NCBI GenBank assembly: GCA_013400975.1
Contig: WBMZ01000255.1
Coordinates: forward strand, 25,784-89,783
Direction of reading: 5' to 3'
Length of the DNA stretch: 64,000 nt
Source: Atrichornis clamosus
Lineage: Eukaryota; Chordata; Aves; Passeriformes; Menuridae
The notes beneath the pieces were generated by a model. The model did not search any database. It was not told the origin of the DNA and saw only the letters and a list, made by a program, of their open reading frames with translations. The position numbers and the translations under genes are program-made. Positions 39,601-50,704 of the stretch are shown in pieces (positions within the stretch are counted from its first letter, which is position 1; the number at the start of each line of letters is the position of its first letter).

Positions 39601-42600
39601 GAATCAGTTCTGACCTGTAATGGGTTTGGGTGGCTTCACTGTCAGCAGCAGCACTGGGGGATCCAGCTCTACATCGGTTTGGCTTGCAGACACAGAAGAC
39701 TCCTGCAACAGAAAAGTCCACCTGAGAACTGTGTTGTGTGCTACCCTGATGAATTTCCACCTGTCCACGGGAATCAAATGCTTCCTAAAGAATGTGTATG
39801 CAAAGGTTGGTCGGCACCATTAGGAGATACTGGGTTTAGGCTCATTCTTCAGGCCAAAATACAAGAGCTTGAGGGGGGTCACTACTTTCTCAATTGCATT
39901 ACAAGGGATGTCCTGCCCAGACTCCTGTCTTTGTGCCATCTCTGAATTATTTTTATTGCAGCACAGGCTTGCATGAGTCACAGAAGTGCTCGGAAAATAA
40001 AGGGAAAAAAAAGAAAGGGAGGGGAAAAAAAAGCCTAGAAGCAGGACTAAAGGTTGAAGAGCATTTGCTGAAAGCAAGAATCAGATTTTACTTCACAGAG
40101 CCCAGGACTGGAGGAGGTGACATATATGCTTGGCTAGGAATAGAAAACTGCAAGAGGGGACCACCACCAGTGTGTGCCCACCACCACCCCACACACATTG
40201 ACAGAGAAAGTCTGGCTTAATAATCAGCCATGTCTGAGAAGGGACAGGAACTTGGGTAGTTTACATAGAATCAGCAAAGAGGGAATGCCTGTGTGTTTGC
40301 TTTTGGCTTGGCTAAGTTAAGCAGGGTGTTTGCCCTAAAGATGAGGCTGAGATGCAGTTCCCTCTTAAATGTCCAGGAAAGTCTTTGCTGGAGGAAGAGG
40401 AAAGAGTTAGGAGGCAGCTATCACAGAGGGTTAGCTGGAGGTGCTGGGCAGGAGGTGCCTGTGTGTTGAGAGGTGAAAGTTAGCAGGGTGAAAGTGATAA
40501 AGGAGAGGGTTAGCACTGACTCAGCATTTACAATTCCTCATGACAGCTCAGGACAGTCACAGAGGCCAGTGACCATCTCTGCAGAACTGTCTCCAGGCAG
40601 CTCCTGAGTTTTCTGCCAAAGAACCAGAGGTGACAGTGGTTGGTGCACACAGGCAAAGACTGAGCTTGAGAGTGCAAGAGAGACAGAACGTGATGGTAGG
40701 CAGAGCTGAGAAGGAAAGTGCACGGCACTGCCCTGCTCAGGTGGCTGAGGTCATGACCCCACCAGGCTCCTCTTGTACATAGTCTAAAACACAAACCTGG
40801 TTCAGGGCCAGACTCCCAAATGGAGGCATCCTGCCTGATTCCCACTCCTCTTCACCTTCCCCCAGTAACATAACAGAGAAGCCCTGTGGGAATACCCTTA
40901 CACAAGGCCCCTCAGACAGGGAAATACTGCTGGGAATTGAGCTGCCAGTTTCAGGGAGGGGCAACTGGAACCCTAACCCCGGGACCAGGGGAATCTCATT
41001 GGAAAGCCTGTCTTGGGAGAGTAAACATGTCCCAGTAACACAAAGGCCTTATGAAATGTGGGATGGGCAGCTGCAGCAGCTGCAGAGACACACACACACC
41101 ATCCCCTTGGGCTAACAGACTTGTCCAGGCTGTATCTTGCTGTCACTGCCTGCAGCAGCAAGGCTTGGGGAAAGACCTTGGGCAAAAGGGTGTAAGAAAA
41201 AATAGCACAGAGGGAGATGGAACTGTTTTGTACCGCAGAGGTGCAGCTTGACCCCCTCTCACTGCAGGCCAGCCCTGCTGCAGCTCCTAGGTTCTCTTCC
41301 AGCTCTTCCAGCCAGGAATCTTTAGGCAATTGGTAGATCTCCAGCCAAGCTTTTGTGCTGTCTGCATTGGGAAACCATGTTAAGCAATTGGAAAAAAGGA
41401 GAAAAGGTCTTTCAAGCAAGCAGCTGCTGTTATCTTATACTCTTAGAAAAAGATTTGGATATTTTTTGAAATATAAAATCTCTGTGAACTCCATGCAGCC
41501 CACCTCTCCTCCCACCTAAGGCTTGACGTGTTTGACTAAGACTGACATGTCAGCCTCCAGCTCAACTCCTCAAGGTCCCACATCCATCAAGGAAATTCCA
41601 TGGAGCTACTCAGTCAAGAATTTGACTTGTAGGCTCTGAGTAGTAGAGTAGAAAGGAGAAAGTGAGACGTGGTCTCACATTAGTTCTCTGCAGGTGCTAC
41701 ATATCTCATTCTCAGCATGTGTCCAGGCAGATTCCACCAAACATGGGTCCAGAAAACCTGCCTACAATGGATTCATCTGCCATGAAAGAGAAGAATGTTC
41801 TAGCAAGGAGTTCCTTGTAGTGTTTTTAGAGGCTCTCTGTGTTTTCTGGCTCATGTCTGCAGTGAAAATTCTTCAGGTCTACATATTTCCAGTGTAAAAG
41901 AGAGCCATAGCAAACCAGAGGAAGACATGAGTTTGGTAATTCTGCAGAGGAGAGGGAAACCTGCTTTCACTGAGCCTTCCAGGAGCTGGGAACTCCACTG
42001 AGCAGTTCCAGACAGCTCATTTTGGGATCAGTCCTTATCCACACCAAGCCTTTTGGAGGGGACAGGGAGTGGCAGGGGCAGCTCTCTAAGCTGGAGGAGG
42101 AACTGGGAGGGTTATAATACGGTCCCTGGGTACCCAGAACATTTGCAGCACTTTAAAAACATTGCTGCTGCCCCTCTGTTAGAAGGCAAGGGTCTCCAAA
42201 CAGAGCACGATCCTGCACTTGCCTTGCAGCAGGATTCCTGCATAGTCACCTCCCCGGGCCAGCAGCACCTCCACACAAGTGCTTCGCTTCCTGATGTCCT
42301 CCTGCCAAAGAAAAACAGGCTGGCATCAAAGCAAGATCACTGATTCAGAGAGCTCCATGGCCTTACACAGTTCTCAACAGGCTGAAGGCCAGGCAGATCG
42401 TTGGAAGAATAAGAATAAATATTGGGCAGCAATCTTGAAGTGCTGCTGCCTATGAATAAATTCCTGAGGGCAATTAGTACTCCTCATGATTGATTACTTC
42501 CCAGCCTGTGCCCAGTGTCTATGAAATTAGCTCAGTACTTACCACTTCATTTAGGATTTTAATGAGCAGGAAGCTTTCCTTGTGAAAGCAGAAAAGCCAG

Positions 42601-44385
42601 ACAAGCCCTGAAATAGAAATACAGAACTATCAGGAGCAGGGAGAGAAAAGAGAAGGAGTGGTAGCCATGCTCTTGGGAGATGGCTGCTACAACATGTGCA
42701 GGAGAGTGAACAGGACTACATTTTTTCCTGGGCCCAAGGAACACTATTCCACTGTTTCCAGCACTAAACTTTTGCTGGCTTCCTTATGCTAGCACCAGTA
42801 AACATTCGACTGTGCACAGAGATGGACCAGTCTGAAAAGTATCCTCACCAGAACTGACAACTTTCAGATGAGCCAACAAACTAACATATTTCCCACAGGG
42901 AAGTTACGGGTGCAGAAACAGATCCCAGGCAAGAGGCCATACCTAGTAATGGTTCTTTCTGTCCAGCCAAATCTGTTCCTAAAATTTACTGTGCTTCACC
43001 CTTAGCTCTGCACCTGCCTCTGCTGCTCCAAAGAGGCCACCAAACCCACACCCTCTGCAAATCACAAGGCCCTAAGGCCACTCTGTCACCCTACAATCTG
43101 TCAGCTATCTAACGCCCTCTGTGCAGGGCTTTCTAGGAAACCTGTCAGCCACCCTGGCTAGGGCAAGGAAATCCATGTCACACTAACCCATTTCATCCAC
43201 AGCAAGCAGGACATGGCACTCGTTCCCCAAATCCGAGGCATGGATGGCACAGATCTCAGTCTTGGCTGCATCCCAAGCACAGACATCCTTGCAGTCAGAC
43301 GTGTTGAAGGCAGCCAGACCCACGGACAGACCGACAAAGATGTATTTTCCAGACACTGCAAGGCAATTGGCTCTTCCAGTTACCTACCAAGAAAGGGAAA
43401 AGATGAGTGTACCCGACTGCCTTCCCAGTGGAGGATATATCAGCCATACTAATGATACACTCCTGGCCTTTCACCAACAGAAAATGCTGGTTTATCCTAC
43501 ATGGGAAAAGTTCTGACACATGCTTTCCTCAGAAGAGCAGGGGCAGGGTGTTTCATCTCTGTCACAGAGATTGTTGTGTGTTAGGAATGGGAGTTTGCTG
43601 ACACTTTTCCCCTTCCCATAAACAGAAGGGACTTTAAAGGCCGAGAACTCAGGAACACTCCTCCCTCCCACTGCTAGTGCAGAGCTGGAATGGGATGCTG
43701 AACTCCTTCAGGCAATCACAGAACACCAGCAGACACCAGTGTATCATCCTGGCTACCCCCACATAATAATGGGCAAGACAGAACTGTCATTCTGCTCGCA
43801 GTGCTCCCCTTGGAGTATTCATCATAACACAGAGCTGAGTCTGCCCACTTATGTGCTACAGACTAATTACCTTCTCAGCAAACAAGGGTGGAGCCAGCCT
43901 GGGAAGCAGAAGGTGAATCTAGTGTTTAATACCTGCTTCTCTCTTTTCAGAGAGGTGTGATAGTTGAGTGGGAAGCAGAACCTGTCAGACAAGCTTAGAA
44001 GCTGCAGGCTTTTAAAGTGAACCCATGAGATGGTGGTGGATTCTGAGGAAGGTCATGAAGAGAAGAATGTTGAAAACTGCCATGGTGGTTAATGCTATCT
44101 CTGCTGTGAGGGGTTCTATACCTGGAATTCAGCTGTAGGAAAGCATTTGGTGGGCTGGACCTTTCGTTTTTCTGCTTCTCGGAGCATCTCCCTTTTTTCA
44201 ATGATTTCCATAGCACTCTCAAAAACCTGCATCACCAGTTTGTTGATCATCCTGAAGGGCTGAGGCAACGCATCACGCTCTCGATCAGGATCCAGCAGGA
44301 AGAAATCTTCCTCATCATCCTTTGGCCAGTCCTTTTCAGATGGTGGGGGAATCTCCAAGGGATGCTTCCGGATGTTCACAGCCAT
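33657..44385 (-). CDS. WDR93: WDR93, WD repeat-containing protein 93
   Basis: Little-studied WD-repeat protein, probably ciliary/axonemal. I join 16 minus-strand coding exons: 44122-44385, 43188-43383, 42543-42607, 42223-42301, 41234-41361, 40902-40964, 39615-39702, 38846-39023, 38579-38613, 38032-38118, 37577-37708, 36848-37064, 36110-36170, 35206-35362, 34886-35087 and 33657-33768. All splice phases agree and give 687 aa, close to the human length as I recall it (about 686). Conserved stretches include KDWPKDDEED near residue 19, IYQLPKDSWL, LIKDSQWE, GVHWDGNHNF, VWPCAAPIA and LVLCTDSS. The chosen ATG has an ACCATGG context. Least certain are the weak donor at 41234 (a stronger donor at 41263 breaks phase) and exon 40902-40964. 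One intron has a GC donor. The gene is head-to-head with PEX11A, as in human. Confidence 0.9.
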
Positions 44386-44880
44386 GGTTCTGCCCTTCCA
44401 GATGCAAAGCACACCACTGATGCAAGAATCACCCTGGATGCAGAAGAATGGAGATTCCTAAAATACCTTCTCTCATGAGGTAATGGGGGAAAAGATTATT
44501 TATGATGTCTAAGGGGGAGTTCTTTCAGTATTGATAGGCAGAGCAACCCTGTTCTATAAAGCTCGTTTCTCCTTGTATGACCTCTGCTCTCCAGGGGGTT
44601 TGTCCTGCTCTGGGGATCTCAGCCACACACGAATCTCCAGGCTGCTTACAGGGAAGGGGAGTCTAAAAACTTTGTCACGAGCTTGTGTAAGAATTATGAC
44701 AAAGCATTCAAAAACATTAGCTTCATTAATAGACTTATTCGGCCTGGATAAAATCCCAACAATTAAGTTTGAAAGCAGGTTTTCCCACTGGAAGTTGTAT
44801 ACTTCATTTCCAAGCCATCGTGTGTTTTTGAGCTTCACCTCTGCGGTGAGGCCGCGCTCATGGGGGCCCACTGCCGTCAC
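44386..44880 (-). CDS. Candidate upstream coding extension of WDR93
   Basis: Upstream of the WDR93 ATG, 44386-44433 stays open in frame and is preceded by a good acceptor (pyrimidine tract then CAG). A minus-strand frame starting with ATG at 44880, inside the CpG-rich promoter, runs 77 codons to a phase-0 donor (CCT then GTAAGC) at 44650. Joining 44650-44880 to 44386-44433 would add 93 residues in frame before the usual start. I recognise no domain in them and recall no counterpart in human WDR93. The segment may simply be a 5' UTR with an accidental open frame. Confidence 0.25.
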
Positions 44881-45400
44881 CCCATACAGCGGCCTGACCT
44901 CGGAGCGAGGCCGGGGGCCGAGGGGTCGGACCGGGCTCCTTCGGCTTTCCCGGTAGGATCCGCCCTGTTGGGGGAAGCCTTTACTGGTTACCCGCTGTTG
45001 ACGGTCGCCGTGGTAACGGCGCGTTGCTACCGTGGCCCGGCCGGGAACGCGGCCCGCCGCGAAGCGTTCCGTGGCGGGGCGGGGCCCGGGCGCAGCGGGG
45101 CGGAGCGGCCGCGGCCCCCGCGCTGCTGCCGCGGTGCCGCCGAGCCATGGAGAAGTTCGTGGACTTCACCAACCGCTGCCAGGGCCGCGACCAGCTCTTC
45201 CGGTGAGTGTGGGGACAGGCGTCCTCCTCGGGCCCCCCCAGCACCGACCCCGGGCCCACCACCGGCCCCGCGCCCATCACCGCCCCGCTGGGTCTCGGCC
45301 CCTTCCCCGCACACCCGTGCCCTGGCACGGCGCGGCGCCGGGGGGGACCTTCCGCTCGAAAGGCCAAGAGGTGCCAAGAGGATAGTGCCAACTCTTTTCC
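44850..45400. promoter_or_regulatory. Bidirectional CpG-rich promoter of WDR93 and PEX11A
   Basis: CpG density and GC content rise sharply here compared with both sides, and the two divergent start codons lie about 760 bp apart. No TATA box is evident at a sensible distance. PEX11A exon 1 (from 45147) is inside the island. An RFX X-box sits at 45004-45017. Confidence 0.75.
45004..45017 (+). promoter_or_regulatory. RFX X-box motif
   Basis: GTCGCCGTGGTAAC fits the X-box consensus GTNRCC(N0-3)RGYAAC at every fixed position, with a 2-base spacer. RFX factors bind such sites in promoters of ciliary genes. The site is 130 bp upstream of the PEX11A ATG and about 620 bp upstream of the WDR93 ATG. 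Imperfect half-sites flank it (GTTACC near 44987 and GTTGCT near 45023). Confidence 0.7.
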
Positions 45401-48197
45401 GTGGTGCCCAGCGACAGGACGAGGAGCAATGGCCGTAAACTCAAACACAAGAAGTTTCACCTCAATAAGAGGAAGAACTTCTTTACATCGCAGGTGGCAG
45501 AGCCCTGGAACAGCTGCCCAGGGAGGTCGTGGAGCCTCCCTCTCTGGAGATATTCCAAACCCACCTGGACACGTTCCTGTGTCGCCTGCTCCAGGTGGCC
45601 CTGCCTTGATAGTGGGGTAGGACTGGATGTCTCCAGAGGTCCCTTCCAGCCCAACAATTCTGTGATTCTGTGAAATAAACCTGCCCTGCTGCTGCCATCC
45701 TGTGATTGTCCGTGTCTCACCTGTGTCCCCCTCTCCTCGTTTTTTCCCTTCCAGAGCCACTCAGTACACATGCATGTTGCTTAGCTATTTAATAGAGAAT
45801 AAGGCCGATAAAAAGAAGCTGGTAATGAAGCTCAAGCAGTTGGAATCTAGCNTAGGACTGGATGTCTCCAGAGGTCCCTTCCAGCCCAACAATTCTGTGA
45901 TTCTGTGAAATAAACCTGCCCTGCTGCTGCCATCCTGTGATTGTCCGTGTCTCACCTGTGTCCCCCTCTCCTCGTTTTTTCCCTTCCAGAGCCACTCAGT
46001 ACACATGCATGTTGCTTAGCTATTTAATAGAGAATAAGGCCGATAAAAAGAAGCTGGTAATGAAGCTCAAGCAGTTGGAATCTAGCATGAGCTCTGGCCG
46101 GAAAAGTAAGTACCTGGTGTCTAGAGGGATAAGACCTCCTTCATTTGCTCCTTCCAGCAAAACAGCTCCTGGCCTTGTGTTTTCTGTAGTTAACTTACCT
46201 TGAGCCACAAAACCTCCTTAAGTGTGTTTACAAAATTGTCAATAGACCTTAACCCTGCCAAGGCTTGCCAGGCTAGGTAGGGCCAAATAGACATTTTTTA
46301 CTTCCTCAGGCTCCTCTCCAAGTAGGCAATCAGAATTACTGCTGGAAGGACGAGAGGAATAAGTTAACAGTCAGCTGTTGCTGCAGAGGTCAAGTTGTCA
46401 TCTCTGTTCAAGGACAGACCAGAGTTGCGAGGCAAAGCTAGCTTACTTTGTGCTCCTTAGTCCTTCCAGCTGATGGGCTGAGACAGCCCAGCATTAAAAG
46501 GTCATCATCCCAAAAAAATCACCTCTGAAGGACCATCCTTCAATGTGACTTCTATATTCTGCTTAACACACTACTTTTCTTTAGCATTTATACTCTACTA
46601 AATCACACACCCTTCCATGCTCCTCTCACAGCCTGACCGTTTGCATCACTCCATTCTGTGCGCAGTTGCATCCACGATGGTTACGTTGTTGCTGTGGTTG
46701 TATCACTTGTTTTCAGCTTAATCTTCCACCTACTTGCCAGTTGCTCAATTCTGGAACAACTGCAACGTATGAAGCAAATATTCTAATTTATCCTATTGCC
46801 ATGGATTTTTTTATTATTCCATTAGCTGCAGAGTATGGTGATTTCTAGTGGAGAGGCCAGATGGTTTATCAGCATAGCCATAATTCTCTCGCTTCTGCTA
46901 AAGAAATCACTAATAGACATCAGGCCTAAATTCAGGGCTCTTGTAGTTGCACCAAGCTTTGGGTGCTGCCAACATCTGTCACTGTGACAGGGCAGCAGGG
47001 TATAAAAAGTGTTTTGCATAATATTGTATTAACATTCAGGGGGCAAAACCCAAACTGTGCAGCAGGTGAAATCAGGTTTGCCATGTATTGTAGCTTGAAA
47101 TGGAATACACTCTTCCACATAGTTTGCAGGGAACTACGTGCCCCTCTGAGAGACTCATGGCTGAGGAGGGACTTTGGTCTCTGTGCTCAGCACGTGAATC
47201 ACCGGCTTTCACAGACACTTGGGAAAGTTGCAGCTCATGCAGTAACAGCATTAATGCAGTAACTTCTTCTGTCCTCAGAGTGAGGTGAAATCCAGTGAGG
47301 TGTACAGCTGAAATTAGAGGCTCTGTTTGTGTTCCTTTCGTGCTGGCACTGCACAGCCAAGGGTGATACTGGCCCAGAGGGCACCCAGGTGCAAGAACAG
47401 ATTGGCAGGAGAGGCTGCAAGTCCTGGCTATTGACAAAACGTGTAGGTGCTGGGCTGGTGATGTTTACACAGAACTGAGATGTTTACACCCCTTTCCTCA
47501 CTAATACTAGGAAATGCTTAAGCATACAAACACCCAAAGCCCTCTAAGTTTTTTTAAAGTACATGTGGACAGTGACAGGCCAAGTTCTGCGTAAGGCCAG
47601 GCCGTGCTAACCTTTGTGGGGTTTCTTGCAGTGTTCAGACTGGGGAACATGGTGCACGCCTTGGTGGCAGCCAGGAAAACTTCAGAGCTGCCAGACGTGG
47701 TTCCTCGGCTCTGCCTCACGGCCTCCCACCTGAGCCGGGCCCTGTACCTGGTGTGCGACGCGGTGCTGTGGCTGAGCAGCGTCGGGCTCCGGCCAGACAT
47801 CGACAAACCCAAGTGGAGGAGTTGGGCTACCAGGTGCTACTACTACTCACTCCTCATGAATCTGGCCAGGGACTGGTATGAGATCTCCTGGAGGCTGGAA
47901 CAAGCTGCACAGGAAGAAAAGACAAAGGAGAATTCCTTCTGGCAGAAGCACAGTGAGGAACTAAACTGTGTGAAATGTGATGGTTTGCATGGTTTTCTCC
48001 TCCAGCTCTTTCAGATACTGAAAAGGAATCCTCCTTTGCTGCTGGACTTGGTGAAGAACCTCTGTGATCTCTCAGGCCCTTTGGATACACTGGGAATCTA
48101 CAAGACCAACCCAGGAGTGATTGGTTTCTGTGGCATCCTCTCCTCCGTGGTGGGGATCCTCACATTAGCAAGCCCACATCTGAAGCTGAAACAGTGA
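45147..48197 (+). CDS. PEX11A: PEX11A, peroxisomal membrane protein 11 alpha
   Basis: PEX11-family integral peroxisomal membrane protein that promotes elongation and division of peroxisomes. Coding exons are 45147-45202, 45990-46105 and 47632-48197 (738 bases, 245 aa; human is about 247). Phases fit: exon 1 ends in two bases of an Arg codon and exon 2 ends with one base of the Met in MFRLGN. Family signatures are FTN.CQGRDQLFRATQYTCM at the start, VMKLKQLESS, FRLGNMVHA, PRLCL, RYYYSLLMNL-like CYYYSLLMNLARD.YEIS, PPLLLDLVKNLCD and LGIYKTNPGVIG before a hydrophobic C-terminal segment. An exact extra copy of exon 2 (45755-45851, cut short by the N) lies in intron 1 and is treated as an assembly artefact: including both would shift the frame. 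The ATG lies in GAGCCATGG. Confidence 0.95.
45376..45674 (+). mobile_element. CR1 LINE 3' end in PEX11A intron 1
   Basis: The block runs from 'gtggtgcccagcgacaggac' through 'aactcaaacacaagaagttt', 'gaagaacttctttacatcgc', 'ggaacagctgcccagggagg' and 'tctccagaggtcccttccag' to an ATTCTGTGATTCTGTG tail. This is a well-preserved CR1 3' fragment on the plus strand, younger-looking than the other copies here. Its tail starts the duplicated segment and so appears again at 45853-45909. Confidence 0.9.
45618..46086. repeat. Exact 234-bp duplication around a single N
   Basis: Bases 45618-45851 and 45853-46086 are identical over 234 positions and are separated only by the N at 45852. The repeated unit holds the CR1 tail, the intron 1 acceptor and most of PEX11A exon 2. 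Perfect identity across intron and exon plus a one-base gap is what an unmerged contig overlap produces. A real tandem duplication is far less likely. Confidence 0.95.
46106..47631 (+). other. PEX11A intron 2
   Basis: The intron has a GTAAGT donor and a TTTCTTGCAG acceptor. Nothing else is recognised inside it: no exon-like frame with matching phase and no obvious retroposon. Confidence 0.8.
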
Positions 48198-50677
48198 CAT
48201 AAAAGGAGCTGCATAGTGTGAGGCTGCAGCTTTGATCTTCAGATAGATTTTTATCTTCATATAGCACTTTCAAATGAACATGTCTTAAAATAACCTCAAG
48301 ATTAATTTTATCCTCTGAATAAGTGAATTCTGCCATTTTTCTCTCCTTGTGCCTTTGCAGATGAGTTTGGCACCATGACACACTCCCTGATGGAGTGAAG
48401 ATAGGAAAGGCAGAGTAATATTTCACAAACAGAGAGAGGACTTAGAACTTGGCTGCTAGATAAGAAAATATTCCTTCATTTTAATACAGGGTTGTGAAAT
48501 AGCTGCATAGGCAACTGTAAGGGGTATATGACTCACAACTAATCATGTTTACACTGGAAAGCTTCAATTCACTAATCCAAGGTCTCCACAGTCAGATTGT
48601 GTATAGTGGGCTAAGGCAGGTTAGGAGCTGCAGTTACAATGGCCTGAGGTCAGGAGTAAGTGTTCCGAGGGGTTTGGGTTGGTGGATCCTGTGTCCTGCA
48701 GGCAGTGCCTGAGTGCAGTGTGATGGGAACTGGAGCTCATCTCTGTGGTGTGCACTGGTGATGCTGCAGCTGTAGTCTAGTGAGTGCCATCTTGTGTCCC
48801 AAGAAATCTGCACTTTCTTCATTTCCTTGGATACTGTGAGCCAAGAACCATTGGCCAGGGACTCTGACTCCTCCAGCAGGCCACAACTAAGGGCTTTGGT
48901 GAAGGACCGTGCATTAACTCCCAAACGCCTGTAATTGCAAGCACAACAATTTTCCACTAATCATATTGTGATAAGGAGCTTGTTTTGCTGTTTTAATTTT
49001 ACATGAAGAATTCCAGTTTAATGAGGAGTTTGGAACCTGCAGTTAAGGAGACAGACCTGGCTCAGAGCTTGTTGAGTCAGAAGAACTGCAAGGACGTGTT
49101 TCTAATTGTGTAAGCTCCAGGAGGGAAGAGAATAGAGTTGGTCACGATAATATCAGAATCCTTTGTGACAAGAAAAGCTTCTTTCTGGATTTGGGCATTC
49201 ATGGTTTAGGTTTTCCTATCTGGTGCTCCCTATCCTCCCTGTTCATGACCACAAGAGAGCTTGTGTGTTCCCTCACTGGCTGAATGGGTTCAACCATTTG
49301 AAAAAGCCTCATGTTTGCCCTGCAACTGTGTTATTGTTCTTCACTGACCTCACTGGCAGTGATGGCTGGCAGTGTAACTAGATTAAAAGAGAGTTGCTGT
49401 GTCCAGCTGTCTAGCATGGCATGCAGTTTTTGCTGCTCCTGACTTTGCAGAGTACCAGTTTGACACCATCTGAGAAAAAATTGCACATTATACAGGAGAT
49501 AAATTTAACATTTTTCTTCATCAGAGTTAGGCCTGTGTGTTCTGCTTTCTGATGTGAGTACTTCTTGTTTGAACTGTCAGGAGATGTAAATAGACTGCTC
49601 TAACCTGGACCAAGGTGCCCTCTTATTATTTCTGATGCTATCTAAAAACAGAAATTAAAAGGTGCTGGTCTCCTTTATTAAAAGGCAAAGGATATGGAAT
49701 TAAGTAGGCAGGTGAGGCAGTGCTCCAGTTTACCTGGAGTTACTGTGGTTGGGCTTGGAATTACTTCCAGTTTGAATATGAAGTGTTAGCCTGCCAATGA
49801 AGTGTTTGAAAAGGAAGAGGTTGCTGAGCAGGATAACTAAGTGTGTTTGAAGACCAGATGTGGCCTTCAGCAGCTCCCCTTTTTAATATGGAAATGAATA
49901 GCATTAAAAGTAGAGCTTACTGGCAGTTCAGGCCATAATGGAGCATTGTGCATGGGATATGTTGTATTCAAGGCTTCCTCTCCTTTATAACAATGGAATT
50001 TTTTGGTTTCATTCTCTATTTGTCTTTGATCTCCTGGCACTATGGAACCCATCCTCCCTTGGTCAGATTTGATCATTATCCCAGTGTGTAGCAAGCCCTG
50101 GAAGGAAGGAAGAGGAGTCTTGATGATCTGACAGTGGAGGTTTGGCCACCTTTTGTCTACAGAATTCCATCTTTTTTACCAAAAAAAAAGGTGTTTCAGT
50201 CCCACTCAGGGGAGCTCTCAGATGCAAACTGCTTTCTCTTTCTCTCTCACACTTTGCAGGTAAAGGGAAAGGCATTGGTACAGTGATGGAGCCCCACCTC
50301 TCCCTCCCTGTGCCCTGCAGATAAGAGGAGGTTCCCTTGTGCAGGCAAACACTGTGCAAAGCCCTGAGCCAGGCTTTGTGGGTTAGCATGTACAGCCTTA
50401 GTGTGGGAGATGGGGCAGTGAGTTTTCAGCCTGTCTCAGCCCAGCCTGTCCCATTCTCTATGACACGTGCTGGAACACACAGGAGTACCTCTGTTTACTG
50501 GATGTTGAGCACTCATATTCTGCTTCCCAGTTGGAGGTTGGTGATTTGAGGTACCTTAACATAATGTGACTGAAGCCATAGAATCATGATCACATGGAGA
50601 AAACCCTTTTAGTGCCTTTTTTTGTATCTGTTTCTAATACAGCAGTTGGAGGAAGAACAAGATGTTTGAACATGAGC

Positions 50678-50683
50678 AATAAA
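50678..50683 (+). promoter_or_regulatory. Possible distal poly(A) signal of PEX11A
   Basis: AATAAA is followed within about 30 bases by a GT-rich stretch ('gtgtgacactgtgtctgtgc'), a good cleavage context. It lies 2.5 kb after the PEX11A stop, so it would imply a long 3' UTR (48198 to about 50700). Proximal variant signals may be used instead. Confidence 0.5.
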
Positions 50684-50704
50684 CTGTGATGAGTGTGACA
50701 CTGT

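Noticed and set aside
44981..45760. 259-codon minus frame over the PEX11A promoter
   Set aside because: It crosses the CpG island, PEX11A exon 1 and a CR1 element; openness is explained by GC-rich composition and CR1 antisense.
45755..45851. First copy of PEX11A exon 2 as a genuine extra exon
   Set aside because: It is an exact copy ending at the N, has no donor of its own, and would shift the reading frame.
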